Below are positions 6,172-11,991 of a stretch of DNA of 12,671 bases, in pieces (the first letter of the stretch is position 1; each line of letters starts with the position of its first letter). The notes under the pieces were generated by a model. That model did no database searches and was not told the origin of the DNA. It was given only the letters and a program-made list of their open reading frames with translations. The position numbers and the translations under genes were made by a program. Where the stretch lies: assembly GCA_026396335.1 (NCBI GenBank), contig JAPLWZ010000012.1, forward strand, positions 1-12,671. The letters run 5' to 3'. This stretch comes from Microcaldota archaeon. GTDB lineage: Archaea > Micrarchaeota > Micrarchaeia > Anstonellales > Anstonellaceae.

Positions 6172-6176
6172 TTTTT
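6172..6176 (+). terminator. T5 tract after tRNA-Ala
   Basis: Five thymines follow the tRNA by 15 nt on the same strand and precede the promoter of the next gene, consistent with archaeal T-tract termination. Confidence 0.35.
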
Positions 6177-6196
6177 CTGTCTTCCATTAACGTGCT

Positions 6197-6204
6197 TTTT
6201 TAAA
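6197..6204 (+). promoter_or_regulatory. TATA box for the helical protein at 6227
   Basis: TTTTTAAA is centred 26-27 nt before the ATG at 6227, predicting a leaderless transcript. Confidence 0.5.
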
Positions 6205-6226
6205 CACTTATTATCATGGTTTTCAC

Positions 6227-6754
6227 ATGAACGTGTTCCTCGGCAAGAAAGAAGACATTAAGAGCGCAGCAAATGCGCTGAAGAAACTGCCGAAAAACAA
6301 ATTCGGCATGACAAAATACCTTAGGGCAGTAGAGCTGCTTGTAGGAAAAGATTCGAAGATAGCGGGCAAGACCAACAGCTGCGACAAGATGGTTTTCCAA
6401 GAATTGCTCCCGATCAAAAAAGGATTGGAAATTCAATTTGGCGCGCACGCACAGGATGAGGCGGTACTGCGATTGTGGAACCTGGTAGCTGAAGGCAAGC
6501 AGGGGCAGATTACCGCCTGGCAGGCATTCAGCATGCTTTACGACGCACCGGTACAGGCGCAGGCGAATTCAGTCATGTTTTCCAGCTTTGCAAAGGAAAC
6601 GAAAGATAAGAATGAGAAGAAGGAACTGAGCGCGATTGCCAAAGCGTGCATCGCGCACAGCCGGGCAATGACCAAGGCAGGCAGATTGCTGCTTGACAAG
6701 GTTGCGGATGAGCTTATCGCTTACGCGGAAACGATTGTGGAAAAGAAAAAGTAA
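6227..6754 (+). CDS. Conserved-looking helical protein of unknown function
   Basis: A 175-residue soluble protein I do not recognise. It lacks a signal peptide and transmembrane segments and appears all-helical and lysine-rich, with amphipathic stretches at about 8-40 (KEDIKSAANALKKLPKNKFG), 74-105 (AQDEAVLRLWNLVAEGKQG) and 130-172. It has two cysteines (52 and 141). The heptad-like pattern near the C-terminus could form a helical bundle or coiled coil. Coding is supported by a leaderless-type promoter at the right distance, codon usage like its neighbours, and a T6 tract at 6760-6765 after the stop. It stands alone between tRNA-Ala and the convergent kinase-like gene, so context gives no function. 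Confidence 0.75.
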   Translation: MNVFLGKKEDIKSAANALKKLPKNKFGMTKYLRAVELLVGKDSKIAGKTNSCDKMVFQELLPIKKGLEIQFGAHAQDEAVLRLWNLVAEGKQGQITAWQAFSMLYDAPVQAQANSVMFSSFAKETKDKNEKKELSAIAKACIAHSRAMTKAGRLLLDKVADELIAYAETIVEKKK

Positions 6755-6759
6755 TCCTG

Positions 6760-6765
6760 TTTTTT
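6760..6765 (+). terminator. T6 tract after the helical protein gene
   Basis: Six thymines lie 5 nt after the stop codon. A GC-rich self-complementary GCCCGGGC follows at 6777-6784 between the two convergent genes, and may help separate them. T5 at 6801-6805 on the opposite strand similarly follows the convergent gene's stop. Confidence 0.4.
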
Positions 6766-6805
6766 GAGGAGTTCGGGCCCGGGCTGAAGAGGGGAAATAG
6801 AAAAA

Positions 6806-7420
6806 CTACTGATAGGGGAACGTCTGCCCTTTCCGCACGATAAAGGTGGGATCTGAAAAGACGAGTTTCCTGTTCCCGCCAATATTCGTGCCCCAGAGGT
6901 TGTTGTGCATATCGATGATGTTAAACTTTTGATTCATTTCGTTTATGAACGCGGTTGCCTGCGCCTCGAGGCGCGGCGGCAGGTCTATGACGTAGGTTTT
7001 CCGCATCCGGATGAACCGAGTCACAATGAAGCCTTCCGCGCCGTTTTTCCGGGTAAAACCAAGATAGGGCTCAGGCACAATGATGTCGGGGTACTTTCCA
7101 GGGTTTTTGCCGATAGTTTCCTGCATTATGCGAAGCATGATGAACTGGGAGTAAGAGTCATCCACCAGCGCATGGAAAAAATCCCCGTGCCGGCTGGTCA
7201 GCCCCTTTTTTACGTGAAGTTCGATCCCAAGCGCAGAAACGGTTACCTTCCAGGTGCCAGCGTTTGAGAATCCGCCGTCAACGCCCTTAGGCACAACCAC
7301 CATGCCTGGAAAAACAGCTTTGCGGGAGCTTGCCTCATGCGCGTCCAGGAAATTCCGGATGGCGCGCGGCGCTGCCCTGGCAATTTCCTTAAATGACTTG
7401 CTCATGATGAGTTTGTTCAT
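6806..7420 (-). CDS. Possible divergent kinase-fold (RIO/APH-like) protein
   Basis: A 204-residue soluble protein with a faint protein-kinase-like pattern. ELHVKKGL at about 67-74 could be the ATP-lysine strand, and GFIVTRFIRM (130-139) the hinge region. NIIDMHNNLWGTNI (167-180) resembles the D-x-H-x-x-N catalytic loop of RIO and aminoglycoside phosphotransferase-type kinases, and LVFSDP (186-191) takes the place of the metal-binding DFG segment. No glycine-rich loop of normal form is obvious, and the N-lobe is short. It may be a small kinase, a pseudokinase or something else entirely. The ATG at 7420 lies about 34 nt after TTTAAATA; an in-frame ATG at 7405 is also possible. T5 follows the stop directly. 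It lies downstream of ftsZ on the same strand but is separated by a hairpin terminator. Confidence 0.7.
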   Translation of the reverse strand: MNKLIMSKSFKEIARAAPRAIRNFLDAHEASSRKAVFPGMVVVPKGVDGGFSNAGTWKVTVSALGIELHVKKGLTSRHGDFFHALVDDSYSQFIMLRIMQETIGKNPGKYPDIIVPEPYLGFTRKNGAEGFIVTRFIRMRKTYVIDLPPRLEAQATAFINEMNQKFNIIDMHNNLWGTNIGGNRKLVFSDPTFIVRKGQTFPYQ

Positions 7421-7450
7421 TTTCCCACGCTGCGTTTATGCTGAAATGTC

Positions 7451-7458
7451 TATTTAAA
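7451..7458 (-). promoter_or_regulatory. TATA box for the kinase-like gene
   Basis: TTTAAATA on the minus strand is centred about 34 nt before the ATG at 7420, predicting a leader of roughly 8 nt. Confidence 0.45.
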
Positions 7459-7500
7459 ACTAGTGGCTAAAAGAGGAAAAAATAGGTAAGCATAAGAACA

Positions 7501-7550
7501 ATAAAAAACAGAAATTGGCGCCCTCACAGGGGCGCCCAAGAGAAAAAAGA
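7501..7550 (-). terminator. Hairpin plus T tracts after ftsZ
   Basis: A perfect 7-bp stem, GGCGCCC (7517-7523) with GGGCGCC (7530-7536) and loop TCACAG, lies just after the ftsZ stop. On the minus strand T-rich runs sit on both sides, one before the stem (TTTTCTTTTTTCTC) and one after it (CTGTTTTTTATTG). It resembles a bacterial-style intrinsic terminator, which archaea do not strictly need. Confidence 0.6.
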
Positions 7551-7554
7551 AAAC

Positions 7555-8598
7555 TTACAGGTAGTTCAGCGCGTCCATCTCGACCATTTTCCTCGACTCG
7601 GTTTTTGGCTCCGCGTTGAGGTATGGGTTCTTGATGCCCGTCACGATTGCAGTGCAGGTTATTGTGTCCTGCATGCTCGGGTCAAGCCTTGCGCCGATCT
7701 TCACGTCCGCGTTCAGGTCGAATGAGGAGGAGATCTTTTCTCCAATCTCAATTCCCTCGCCCAGTGTCAGGCCAGTGCCGCCGTTTATGTGCAGAAGCGC
7801 GCCCTTTGCGCCCTCTGTTGAAACGTCAAGCAATGGCTGCTCAAGCGTGCTCTTTACCACGCGGTCAATCCTGTCGGTTCCGTGCCCTTCACCAAGTGAG
7901 AGGAGCGCGAATCCGCCGTTCTCCATGACCGACTTCACGTCTGCGAAGTCGATGTTCATGAGGGACGGGAGCATGATTGTGTCCGCGATGCCCGTTACCG
8001 CCTTGCCAGTTATTGCGTCTGCAAGGTTGAATGCGTCAGTGATTGGCAGGTTCGGCACATAGGAGACGAGCCGGTCGTTCTCAATGACGATGACCGTGTC
8101 AGACTTTGATGCGAGGCGCTCTATGCCCCACTTTGCCTTCTGCATTCTTGCCCTCTCGAGCCTGAAAGGCATGGTGACAACGGATACAACCATTGCGCCC
8201 TGCTCCTTTGCGATTTCCGCGATCACAGGCGCTGCACCAGTTCCCGTGCCGCCGCCCATTCCCGCGCATATGAAAACGAGTTCCTTTTCGGAGATTACTT
8301 CCTTCAGTTTGTCCTTGGACATTTCCGCGCATTTGGTGCCCACTTCCGGGTAGCCGCCTGCGCCGAGTCCCTTTGTTACAGAGGAGCCGATCAGCACCCT
8401 CTTGTGAGCCTGAATCACCTTCAAGTGAAGCTGGTCGGTGTTCACCGCGATTGTCTGCGCGGACTTTATTCCGCCCCTCATCATCCTGTCGACCGTGTTG
8501 CAGCCTGCGCCGCCCACGCCGATCACCGCAATTCGGACGTTCTCATTTGACATGAGGTCTTCCGATTGCTTTTTCCCAAGCCCGATTTCTTCAAACAT
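7555..8598 (-). CDS. ftsZ: Cell division GTPase FtsZ
   Basis: A 347-residue tubulin-family GTPase that polymerises into the cytokinetic ring. It contains VIGVGGAGCNTVDRM (glycine-rich nucleotide loop), NTDQLHL, the tubulin signature GGGTGTG inside FICAGMGGGTGTGAAPVIAE, ENDRLVSYVPNLPITDAF, and the GTPase-activating T7 loop LPSLMNIDFADVKSVM. The C-terminal domain ends after TAIVTGI. A short linker then leads to a terminal DALNYL peptide, possibly the tail that docks SepF or another anchor. The ATG at 8598 is preferred; the frame continues to a TTG at 8637, but MFEEIGLGKK is a more natural start. No SepF gene is in view. The upstream 160 nt contain a structured element and may form a long leader, unlike most genes here. 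A hairpin terminator follows. Confidence 0.97.
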   Translation of the reverse strand: MFEEIGLGKKQSEDLMSNENVRIAVIGVGGAGCNTVDRMMRGGIKSAQTIAVNTDQLHLKVIQAHKRVLIGSSVTKGLGAGGYPEVGTKCAEMSKDKLKEVISEKELVFICAGMGGGTGTGAAPVIAEIAKEQGAMVVSVVTMPFRLERARMQKAKWGIERLASKSDTVIVIENDRLVSYVPNLPITDAFNLADAITGKAVTGIADTIMLPSLMNIDFADVKSVMENGGFALLSLGEGHGTDRIDRVVKSTLEQPLLDVSTEGAKGALLHINGGTGLTLGEGIEIGEKISSSFDLNADVKIGARLDPSMQDTITCTAIVTGIKNPYLNAEPKTESRKMVEMDALNYL

Positions 8599-8695
8599 AG
8601 TTCCCAACCCCGTTTTTTGTTTTGTCTCACAGCGCAATCATCGCATTTGGTAGCGCTTTTTGTCCAACCTGGTCGCACAAATTGAACATCTGACT
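8599..8695 (-). promoter_or_regulatory. Putative ftsZ-proximal leader region without clear core promoter
   Basis: No convincing TATA box lies 20-35 nt before the ftsZ ATG; the stretch there reads CAAAACAAAAAACGGGG. A G-rich GGGTTGGGA precedes the ATG but is not a canonical Shine-Dalgarno. A possible weak stem AGCGC/GCGCT spans 8631-8657. The nearest strong promoter element on this strand is at 8782-8789, which would make this the 3' part of a leader of about 160 nt. This is an inference from absence of alternatives. Confidence 0.3.
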
Positions 8696-8760
8696 GGCGT
8701 TTGATGCAGCGTGCGCTCGACGAAAACTAACTCGAACACACTTGCATCATACTGATCGCC
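8696..8760 (-). ncRNA. Structured RNA element upstream of ftsZ (leader or small RNA)
   Basis: On the minus strand the sequence folds into a long hairpin. The outer clamp is GGCG/CGCC (8757-8760 with 8696-8699). A 7-bp stem TGATGCA/TGCATCA (8743-8749 with 8702-8708) and a 10-bp stem GTGTGTTCGA/TCGAGCGCAC (8732-8741 with 8711-8720) follow, closing an 11-nt loop. Two pairs in the 10-bp stem are G-U on the minus strand but would be A-C mismatches on the plus strand, so the RNA is probably minus-strand. Its 5' boundary lies 25-26 nt after the TATA box at 8782-8789, where transcription should begin. It could be the 5' end of the ftsZ mRNA or a separate small RNA. No C/D or H/ACA signature was found. 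Confidence 0.5.
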
Positions 8761-8781
8761 GACTCTACTTCGCGGATTAGA

Positions 8782-8789
8782 TTTATATA
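8782..8789. promoter_or_regulatory. Strong near-palindromic TATA box, probably bidirectional
   Basis: TTTATATA on the plus strand (TATATAAA on the minus) is the best TATA box in the window. Plus-strand initiation about 25 nt away falls at 8808-8811, the start of the right-hand RNA stem. Minus-strand initiation falls at about 8760, the start of the left-hand hairpin. The coincidence with both structural boundaries supports use in both directions. Confidence 0.6.
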
Positions 8790-8807
8790 CATTGCGAATC
8801 TGCGCGA

Positions 8808-8913
8808 AAGTGCTCTTTCACGCCTTGAAATTCCACCTAAATTTCCATCATGCGAACGCACGCGTTCGTAGGAATTTTTTTTATCGTCGTGAAAAACTGC
8901 AGAGCACTTTTTT
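8808..8913 (+). ncRNA. Candidate structured small RNA with own promoter and T-tract terminator
   Basis: About 106 nt fold into one long arm. H1 is AAGTGCTCT/AGAGCACTT (8808-8816 with 8901-8909). H2 is TTCACG/CGTGAA (8817-8822 with 8888-8893), stacked on H1 with a 7-nt bulge AAACTGC on the 3' side. H3 is AAATTCC/GGAATTT (8828-8834 with 8871-8877). H4 is TGCGAACG/CGTTCGTA (8851-8858 with 8863-8870), capped by tetraloop CACG; a 16-nt unpaired stretch at 8835-8850 lies between H3 and H4. The only wobble is G-U on the plus strand. H1 starts where the TATA box at 8782-8789 predicts initiation, and T6 (8908-8913) ends it. It does not look like SRP RNA, RNase P RNA, 5S rRNA, a C/D guide or a standard H/ACA guide. 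Whether it is expressed cannot be told. Confidence 0.6.
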
Positions 8914-8915
8914 AG

Positions 8916-8966
8916 ATTTGGAGCCCAAGGCTTCAAATGGATAAAAAATTATGTCCGGGATTTTTT
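8916..8966 (+). terminator. Second hairpin and T6 tract after the candidate RNA
   Basis: A 10-bp stem, ATTTGGAGCC (8916-8925) with GGCTTCAAAT (8929-8938) and loop CAA, contains one G-U pair valid only on the plus strand. T6 follows at 8961-8966. It may be a back-up terminator or a 3' domain of a longer form of the 8808 RNA. Confidence 0.4.
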
Positions 8967-8984
8967 AGCTGACAGCATAACGGC

Positions 8985-9002
8985 GCGGAAAAAAAAAGAA
9001 AA
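8985..9002 (-). terminator. T-rich terminator after the envelope protein gene
   Basis: On the minus strand TTTTCTTTTTTTTTCC follows the TAA stop of the gene ending at 9003, a strong archaeal-type T-tract terminator that insulates it from the RNA locus. Confidence 0.55.
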
Positions 9003-10082
9003 TTATTTTTTGGCAGCTGCCTGCCCAGAACTTTTATTTTTTCCCGCACGAAGCGAGAGCGACGCATAGGCGATGAGCAGCCATCCTGTTAGGGAAACGG
9101 CCGCCGCAAGCGCTGTGGATGGCGCTGCAATTGAAGACGGAACGATGCTTTTTTCCTTGTTTGCCGCCTGCGCTTCCGGCTTAGCCGCACTGTCGGCAGT
9201 TGGCACAGGCGCGGATGAATGCGAAACTTTTTGAGGAAGCCGCAGCTCATCTTTCTTTTCCAGCGCCATGATCGTGCGGTTGCGCACTACTTCGGAATAA
9301 TTTGGCGCAAGATAATACGGGGCGGCGCCTCGCACACTGTTCCCCAGCAGATTATTCAAAGCAGATAGATCGCTTCTGCCATAATCCGGCGGATGGCAGA
9401 ATGAATAGCCAAGAATCGTGGAGTTGCTGGCATTTTTTGCCGCTGCCTCAAGCGCACTGACAGATGCGGCATATTTAACGGCGTTCTCGTAGGAAAAGCC
9501 ACCTGCGAGCCGCGCGTATTCGCTTCCCTCAACGGCATACGCACCAGTTAACGCGCGGCTGGAATCCTCAAATGATTTCATCACGTAAATGAATTCGCCG
9601 GGCGAGCCGCCATAGGCGAAATTCGGGCAGAACGGAGTTGCAAAACAGGCGAGCCTGCAGGTTTCAAATGAGGTGCACTCGAAACGGTCTGTTCCCATAA
9701 GGCGCCTGCATTCAGATTCGCCGGAAGCGCGCGCCTGTGAGATATTCAGGATTTTTTCGTGCGCGCTTTCGAAATCCTGCCTAGATAGCTCGCCGTGGTT
9801 GCGCTGCGAATAATATTGCCGCAATGCAAAGATTAATTTTTCCCGGTCTGTGAGCGGGATCGGGTTTATTGATGAAAAGTTGGGCAGCAGTATGGAGTAA
9901 ACCTCGCCGCCGGATGCGATTGCATACGCAGTGCTGTTGTTTGAGTATGTGAAATCATCTATTGTGAATCCGACCCCTTCTGGAACCACGGAATACCCGA
10001 ATGCTTTCGCCCCCGACGGATAGGTTGCTGCAACAAGTATTCCCGCAAGTGCGGCGATGATAATGAGTGTTGCAGCTTTCAT
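9003..10082 (-). CDS. Cysteine-containing, membrane-anchored exported protein of unknown function
   Basis: A 359-residue protein I do not recognise. It has an N-terminal signal or anchor helix (MKAATLIIIAALAGILVAAT), a large external region, and a C-terminal transmembrane helix at about 325-344 followed by a basic tail. The external part begins with a short beta-like section (to about 70) and continues with a helical section. Five cysteines are clustered at 125, 136, 142, 146 and 152, with a sixth at 229; six fits three disulfides. Several N-x-S/T sequons (near 48, 113, 217, 220, 261 and 268) suggest glycosylation. A proline/alanine-rich linker (about 286-325) precedes the anchor, as in cell-surface proteins. 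The start ATG is about 27 nt after a TATA box. It is divergent from the exported helical protein at 10200, so the pair may act together at the cell surface. Confidence 0.8.
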   Translation of the reverse strand: MKAATLIIIAALAGILVAATYPSGAKAFGYSVVPEGVGFTIDDFTYSNNSTAYAIASGGEVYSILLPNFSSINPIPLTDREKLIFALRQYYSQRNHGELSRQDFESAHEKILNISQARASGESECRRLMGTDRFECTSFETCRLACFATPFCPNFAYGGSPGEFIYVMKSFEDSSRALTGAYAVEGSEYARLAGGFSYENAVKYAASVSALEAAAKNASNSTILGYSFCHPPDYGRSDLSALNNLLGNSVRGAAPYYLAPNYSEVVRNRTIMALEKKDELRLPQKVSHSSAPVPTADSAAKPEAQAANKEKSIVPSSIAAPSTALAAAVSLTGWLLIAYASLSLRAGKNKSSGQAAAKK

Positions 10083-10105
10083 GGAATGTTTTCGAGGACA
10101 AACAT

Positions 10106-10113
10106 AATATATA
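10106..10113 (-). promoter_or_regulatory. TATA box for the 9003-10082 gene
   Basis: TATATATT on the minus strand is centred about 27 nt before the ATG at 10082. The surrounding 16 bases (10102-10117) happen to resemble an NrdR box, but this is probably just AT-richness. Confidence 0.55.
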
Positions 10114-10170
10114 GTATAGGAAGCCCGGAAATGCGGATGGATGATGGCGAGAGAGCCGCAGATGACAATG

Positions 10171-10178
10171 AATATTAA
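10171..10178 (+). promoter_or_regulatory. TATA box for the 10200 gene
   Basis: AATATTAA is centred 25-26 nt before the ATG at 10200, predicting a leaderless transcript. Confidence 0.5.
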
Positions 10179-10199
10179 GTTTCATCCCGCACCCCTGTC

Positions 10200-11138
10200 A
10201 TGAAACCGCTGGCTGCGTTTATTTTCGCATTGCTCATTCTTGCACAGTTTTCGTTCGCCGCTGAAGAGGGCGTGAATATGCAAACCTTTTGCCGGAACCT
10301 GCTCGGCTTGCCGCAGGAACAGACAGGCGGCGCGGCAAACAACTCCAGTGCCTCAAGCGGATCTGCGAGCAGCTTCAACTTCACCTACAGCAGCCAGTAT
10401 TATTCCGCACTTGCGGGCCTGCAGGAAGCCAACCAGTCAGTGCAGAACATGAAGAACGCCGGCCTGCCGTATGCGCAGAGCCAGGACCTTTACACGTCTG
10501 CGCTCCAGTCGTTTTACGGCCAGGCTGCGCTCGAAACACAAAAGGAAAAGGCGGACTATGGGTTCGCATTGAGCAATACGGCGCAAATAAAGAATATTGC
10601 GCTGCAGGCGACAGGTGTCAGCGACGAGCTGAAGGCGCTTGACACGCGGCTTGCAGGTGTGGCGCCGGAGATCAACATCACCGCAGCAAATGCGGATGCT
10701 GCTGCCGCGCACAAGGAATTCACAGACGGCAGGTTTGCAGAGGCGAAACCCCTCATCAACAGCGCGTATGACAAGGCAGTGCAGGCCGAGGCAGAAGCCA
10801 CGCGCAGTAAGGCGCTCCTAGAATCCACGCGCCGCACGCTCGAGGTATTCCTGCAGGACAACTGGCAGACGATTGCCGCGGTTGTTGCAGCTGCCGCAAT
10901 CATATTTTTCATTTTTCAAAAGCAGATACGCCGCTTCACAATCAATGCGAAGATAAGCGCGCTTACCGCGGAGAGGGGCGTGCTTGAGGGCATGATAAAG
11001 GGCCTGCAGAAGGATTATTTCGAGGACGGAAAGATAAACGAGCTTTCCTTCCACATCAAGACGAAAAAATACGGCGACCTGATAAGGAACATCAACAGGC
11101 AGCTCCCGCTCCTCAAAGAAGAGCTTAAAAAGCTGTGA
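10200..11138 (+). CDS. Exported helical protein with one transmembrane helix and cytoplasmic coiled tail
   Basis: A 312-residue protein of unknown function. Residues 1-20 are a clear signal peptide ending FSFA. A Ser/Asn/Gly-rich stretch (about 42-60) follows. Residues 65-215 are almost entirely helical, with many Ala, Gln and Glu and tandem amphipathic segments (AKPLINSAYDKAVQAEAEAT), as in TPR-like or coiled-coil ectodomains. A transmembrane helix runs about 223-240. The last 70 residues are cytoplasmic and helical (ISALTAERGVLEGMIKGLQK, then a YFEDGKINELSFHIKTKKYGDL motif), resembling SHOCT-like or regulator-binding tails. A single external cysteine lies at 31. The KaiC-like gene starts 28 bp after its stop on the same strand, suggesting the cytoplasmic tail may communicate with that ATPase; this is inference from adjacency. 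Confidence 0.8.
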   Translation: MKPLAAFIFALLILAQFSFAAEEGVNMQTFCRNLLGLPQEQTGGAANNSSASSGSASSFNFTYSSQYYSALAGLQEANQSVQNMKNAGLPYAQSQDLYTSALQSFYGQAALETQKEKADYGFALSNTAQIKNIALQATGVSDELKALDTRLAGVAPEINITAANADAAAAHKEFTDGRFAEAKPLINSAYDKAVQAEAEATRSKALLESTRRTLEVFLQDNWQTIAAVVAAAAIIFFIFQKQIRRFTINAKISALTAERGVLEGMIKGLQKDYFEDGKINELSFHIKTKKYGDLIRNINRQLPLLKEELKKL

Positions 11139-11157
11139 TGAGAATTCGTGCGCATTA

Positions 11158-11162
11158 GTGAT
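11158..11162 (+). promoter_or_regulatory. Shine-Dalgarno that decides the KaiC-like start
   Basis: GTGAT, complementary to the archaeal 16S rRNA 3' end, lies 4 nt before ATG 11167. Its GTG could be read as an in-frame start codon, but acting as ribosome-binding site is more likely. Confidence 0.5.
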
Positions 11163-11166
11163 TTGC

Positions 11167-11991
11167 ATGGCGACAAAAAAAGGGGCAGACCCTCCGAAAC
11201 CAAAACCCGCAGGGCAGAACAGCACGCACGGCCAGCATATCGATTACCAAACAGGCGTAGAGGGGCTGGACAAGCTCCTTGGGAATGGCATACCTGTTGG
11301 CTCATCAGTGCTGGTGGAAGGCGGACCTGGCTCCGGCAAAACAACGCTGTGCCTGAACATCGCGGCGAACCTTTGCAAGCGCGGCAAGAAAGTCCTTTAC
11401 ATGAGTTTTGAGGAGCCGGAAGAGAGGCTGATTTCGCACATGGAATCATTCGGCTGGCCTGCCGAGGAATATGTCAAGAAGGATTTGCTCCGCCTCAAGC
11501 GATTCAATGCGCTTGATGTTGCGCGCAGCGTTGAGGCGCTTCTTTCCGAGGCGAAAAAGGAACTGCTCATAGAAGTGCACCCGGTATTTTTCCCGCGCGA
11601 CTTTGCGCCCGACCTCGTGCTCATAGACTCGCTCACCTCCATTTCATCAGCTTTCTCAGGCGAGGAATCCCGCTTCCGCATTTACATGGAGCAGCTTTTC
11701 AGATATCTTGAGAAGGAAAAAATCAGCTCGCTCCTCATCCGCGAAGTGGCAAACCCGGCGCACACAGGCGGGGCTTTTGTGGAAAAGGGCGAGGCGGTTT
11801 CCTTCCTTTCCGACGGCATAATTGTGATTTACAATGTGCTTTACCCGTCTGGCGAGCGCGGCGCTGCAATTGAAGTGCTGAAGCTGCGAGGCGAGCCAAT
11901 CCAGAGGAAAATAGTGGAGATGAAGACCACTGCCCACGGCGTTATCGTCTATTTTGACAAGCCCGTGCCCTCAAGCTGCACACTTACTTAA
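11167..11991 (+). CDS. KaiC-like RecA-superfamily ATPase, single domain
   Basis: A 274-residue protein of the KaiC/RAD55-like ATPase group common in archaea, whose members act in signalling and as motor or regulatory ATPases. The start of the fold, YQTGVEGLDKLLGNGIPVGSSVLV, is characteristic. Walker A is GGPGSGKTT (52-60), the glutamates of FEEP (81-84) are candidate catalytic residues, and Walker B is DLVLIDSLTSIS (149-160). IIVIYNV and EVLKLRG are typical late KaiC-domain strands. A basic, proline-rich N-terminal extension of about 25 residues precedes the domain. There is only one domain, unlike cyanobacterial KaiC. It probably forms an operon with the membrane protein ending at 11138. Its last 8 bases overlap the stop end of the convergent membrane-protein gene. 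Confidence 0.93.
   Translation: MATKKGADPPKPKPAGQNSTHGQHIDYQTGVEGLDKLLGNGIPVGSSVLVEGGPGSGKTTLCLNIAANLCKRGKKVLYMSFEEPEERLISHMESFGWPAEEYVKKDLLRLKRFNALDVARSVEALLSEAKKELLIEVHPVFFPRDFAPDLVLIDSLTSISSAFSGEESRFRIYMEQLFRYLEKEKISSLLIREVANPAHTGGAFVEKGEAVSFLSDGIIVIYNVLYPSGERGAAIEVLKLRGEPIQRKIVEMKTTAHGVIVYFDKPVPSSCTLT

Noticed and set aside
7616..8062. Plus-strand ORF of 148 codons opposite ftsZ
   Set aside because: It is a mirror of the ftsZ coding strand, rich in Ser and Pro from reverse-complemented codons, and has no promoter or homology signal.
8740..8760. ATGATGC as a C/D-box guide RNA motif on the minus strand
   Set aside because: No matching CTGA box D/D' at usable distance was found, and the long uninterrupted stem is unlike C/D guides.
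8727..8936. Minus-strand ORF of 69 codons across the RNA locus
   Set aside because: It is antisense to the structured RNA, contains the TATA box within its frame, has no Shine-Dalgarno and shows an unstructured composition; the RNA interpretation explains the sequence better.
10102..10117. ACATAATATATAGTAT resembles an NrdR box (14 of 16 consensus positions)
   Set aside because: It coincides with the TATA box of the 10082 gene, is AT-rich, lacks the required tandem partner, and the gene has no link to ribonucleotide reduction.
11158..11166. GTG as the start of the KaiC-like gene
   Set aside because: GTGAT fits a Shine-Dalgarno with proper spacing to ATG 11167, and the extra three residues add nothing to the fold.
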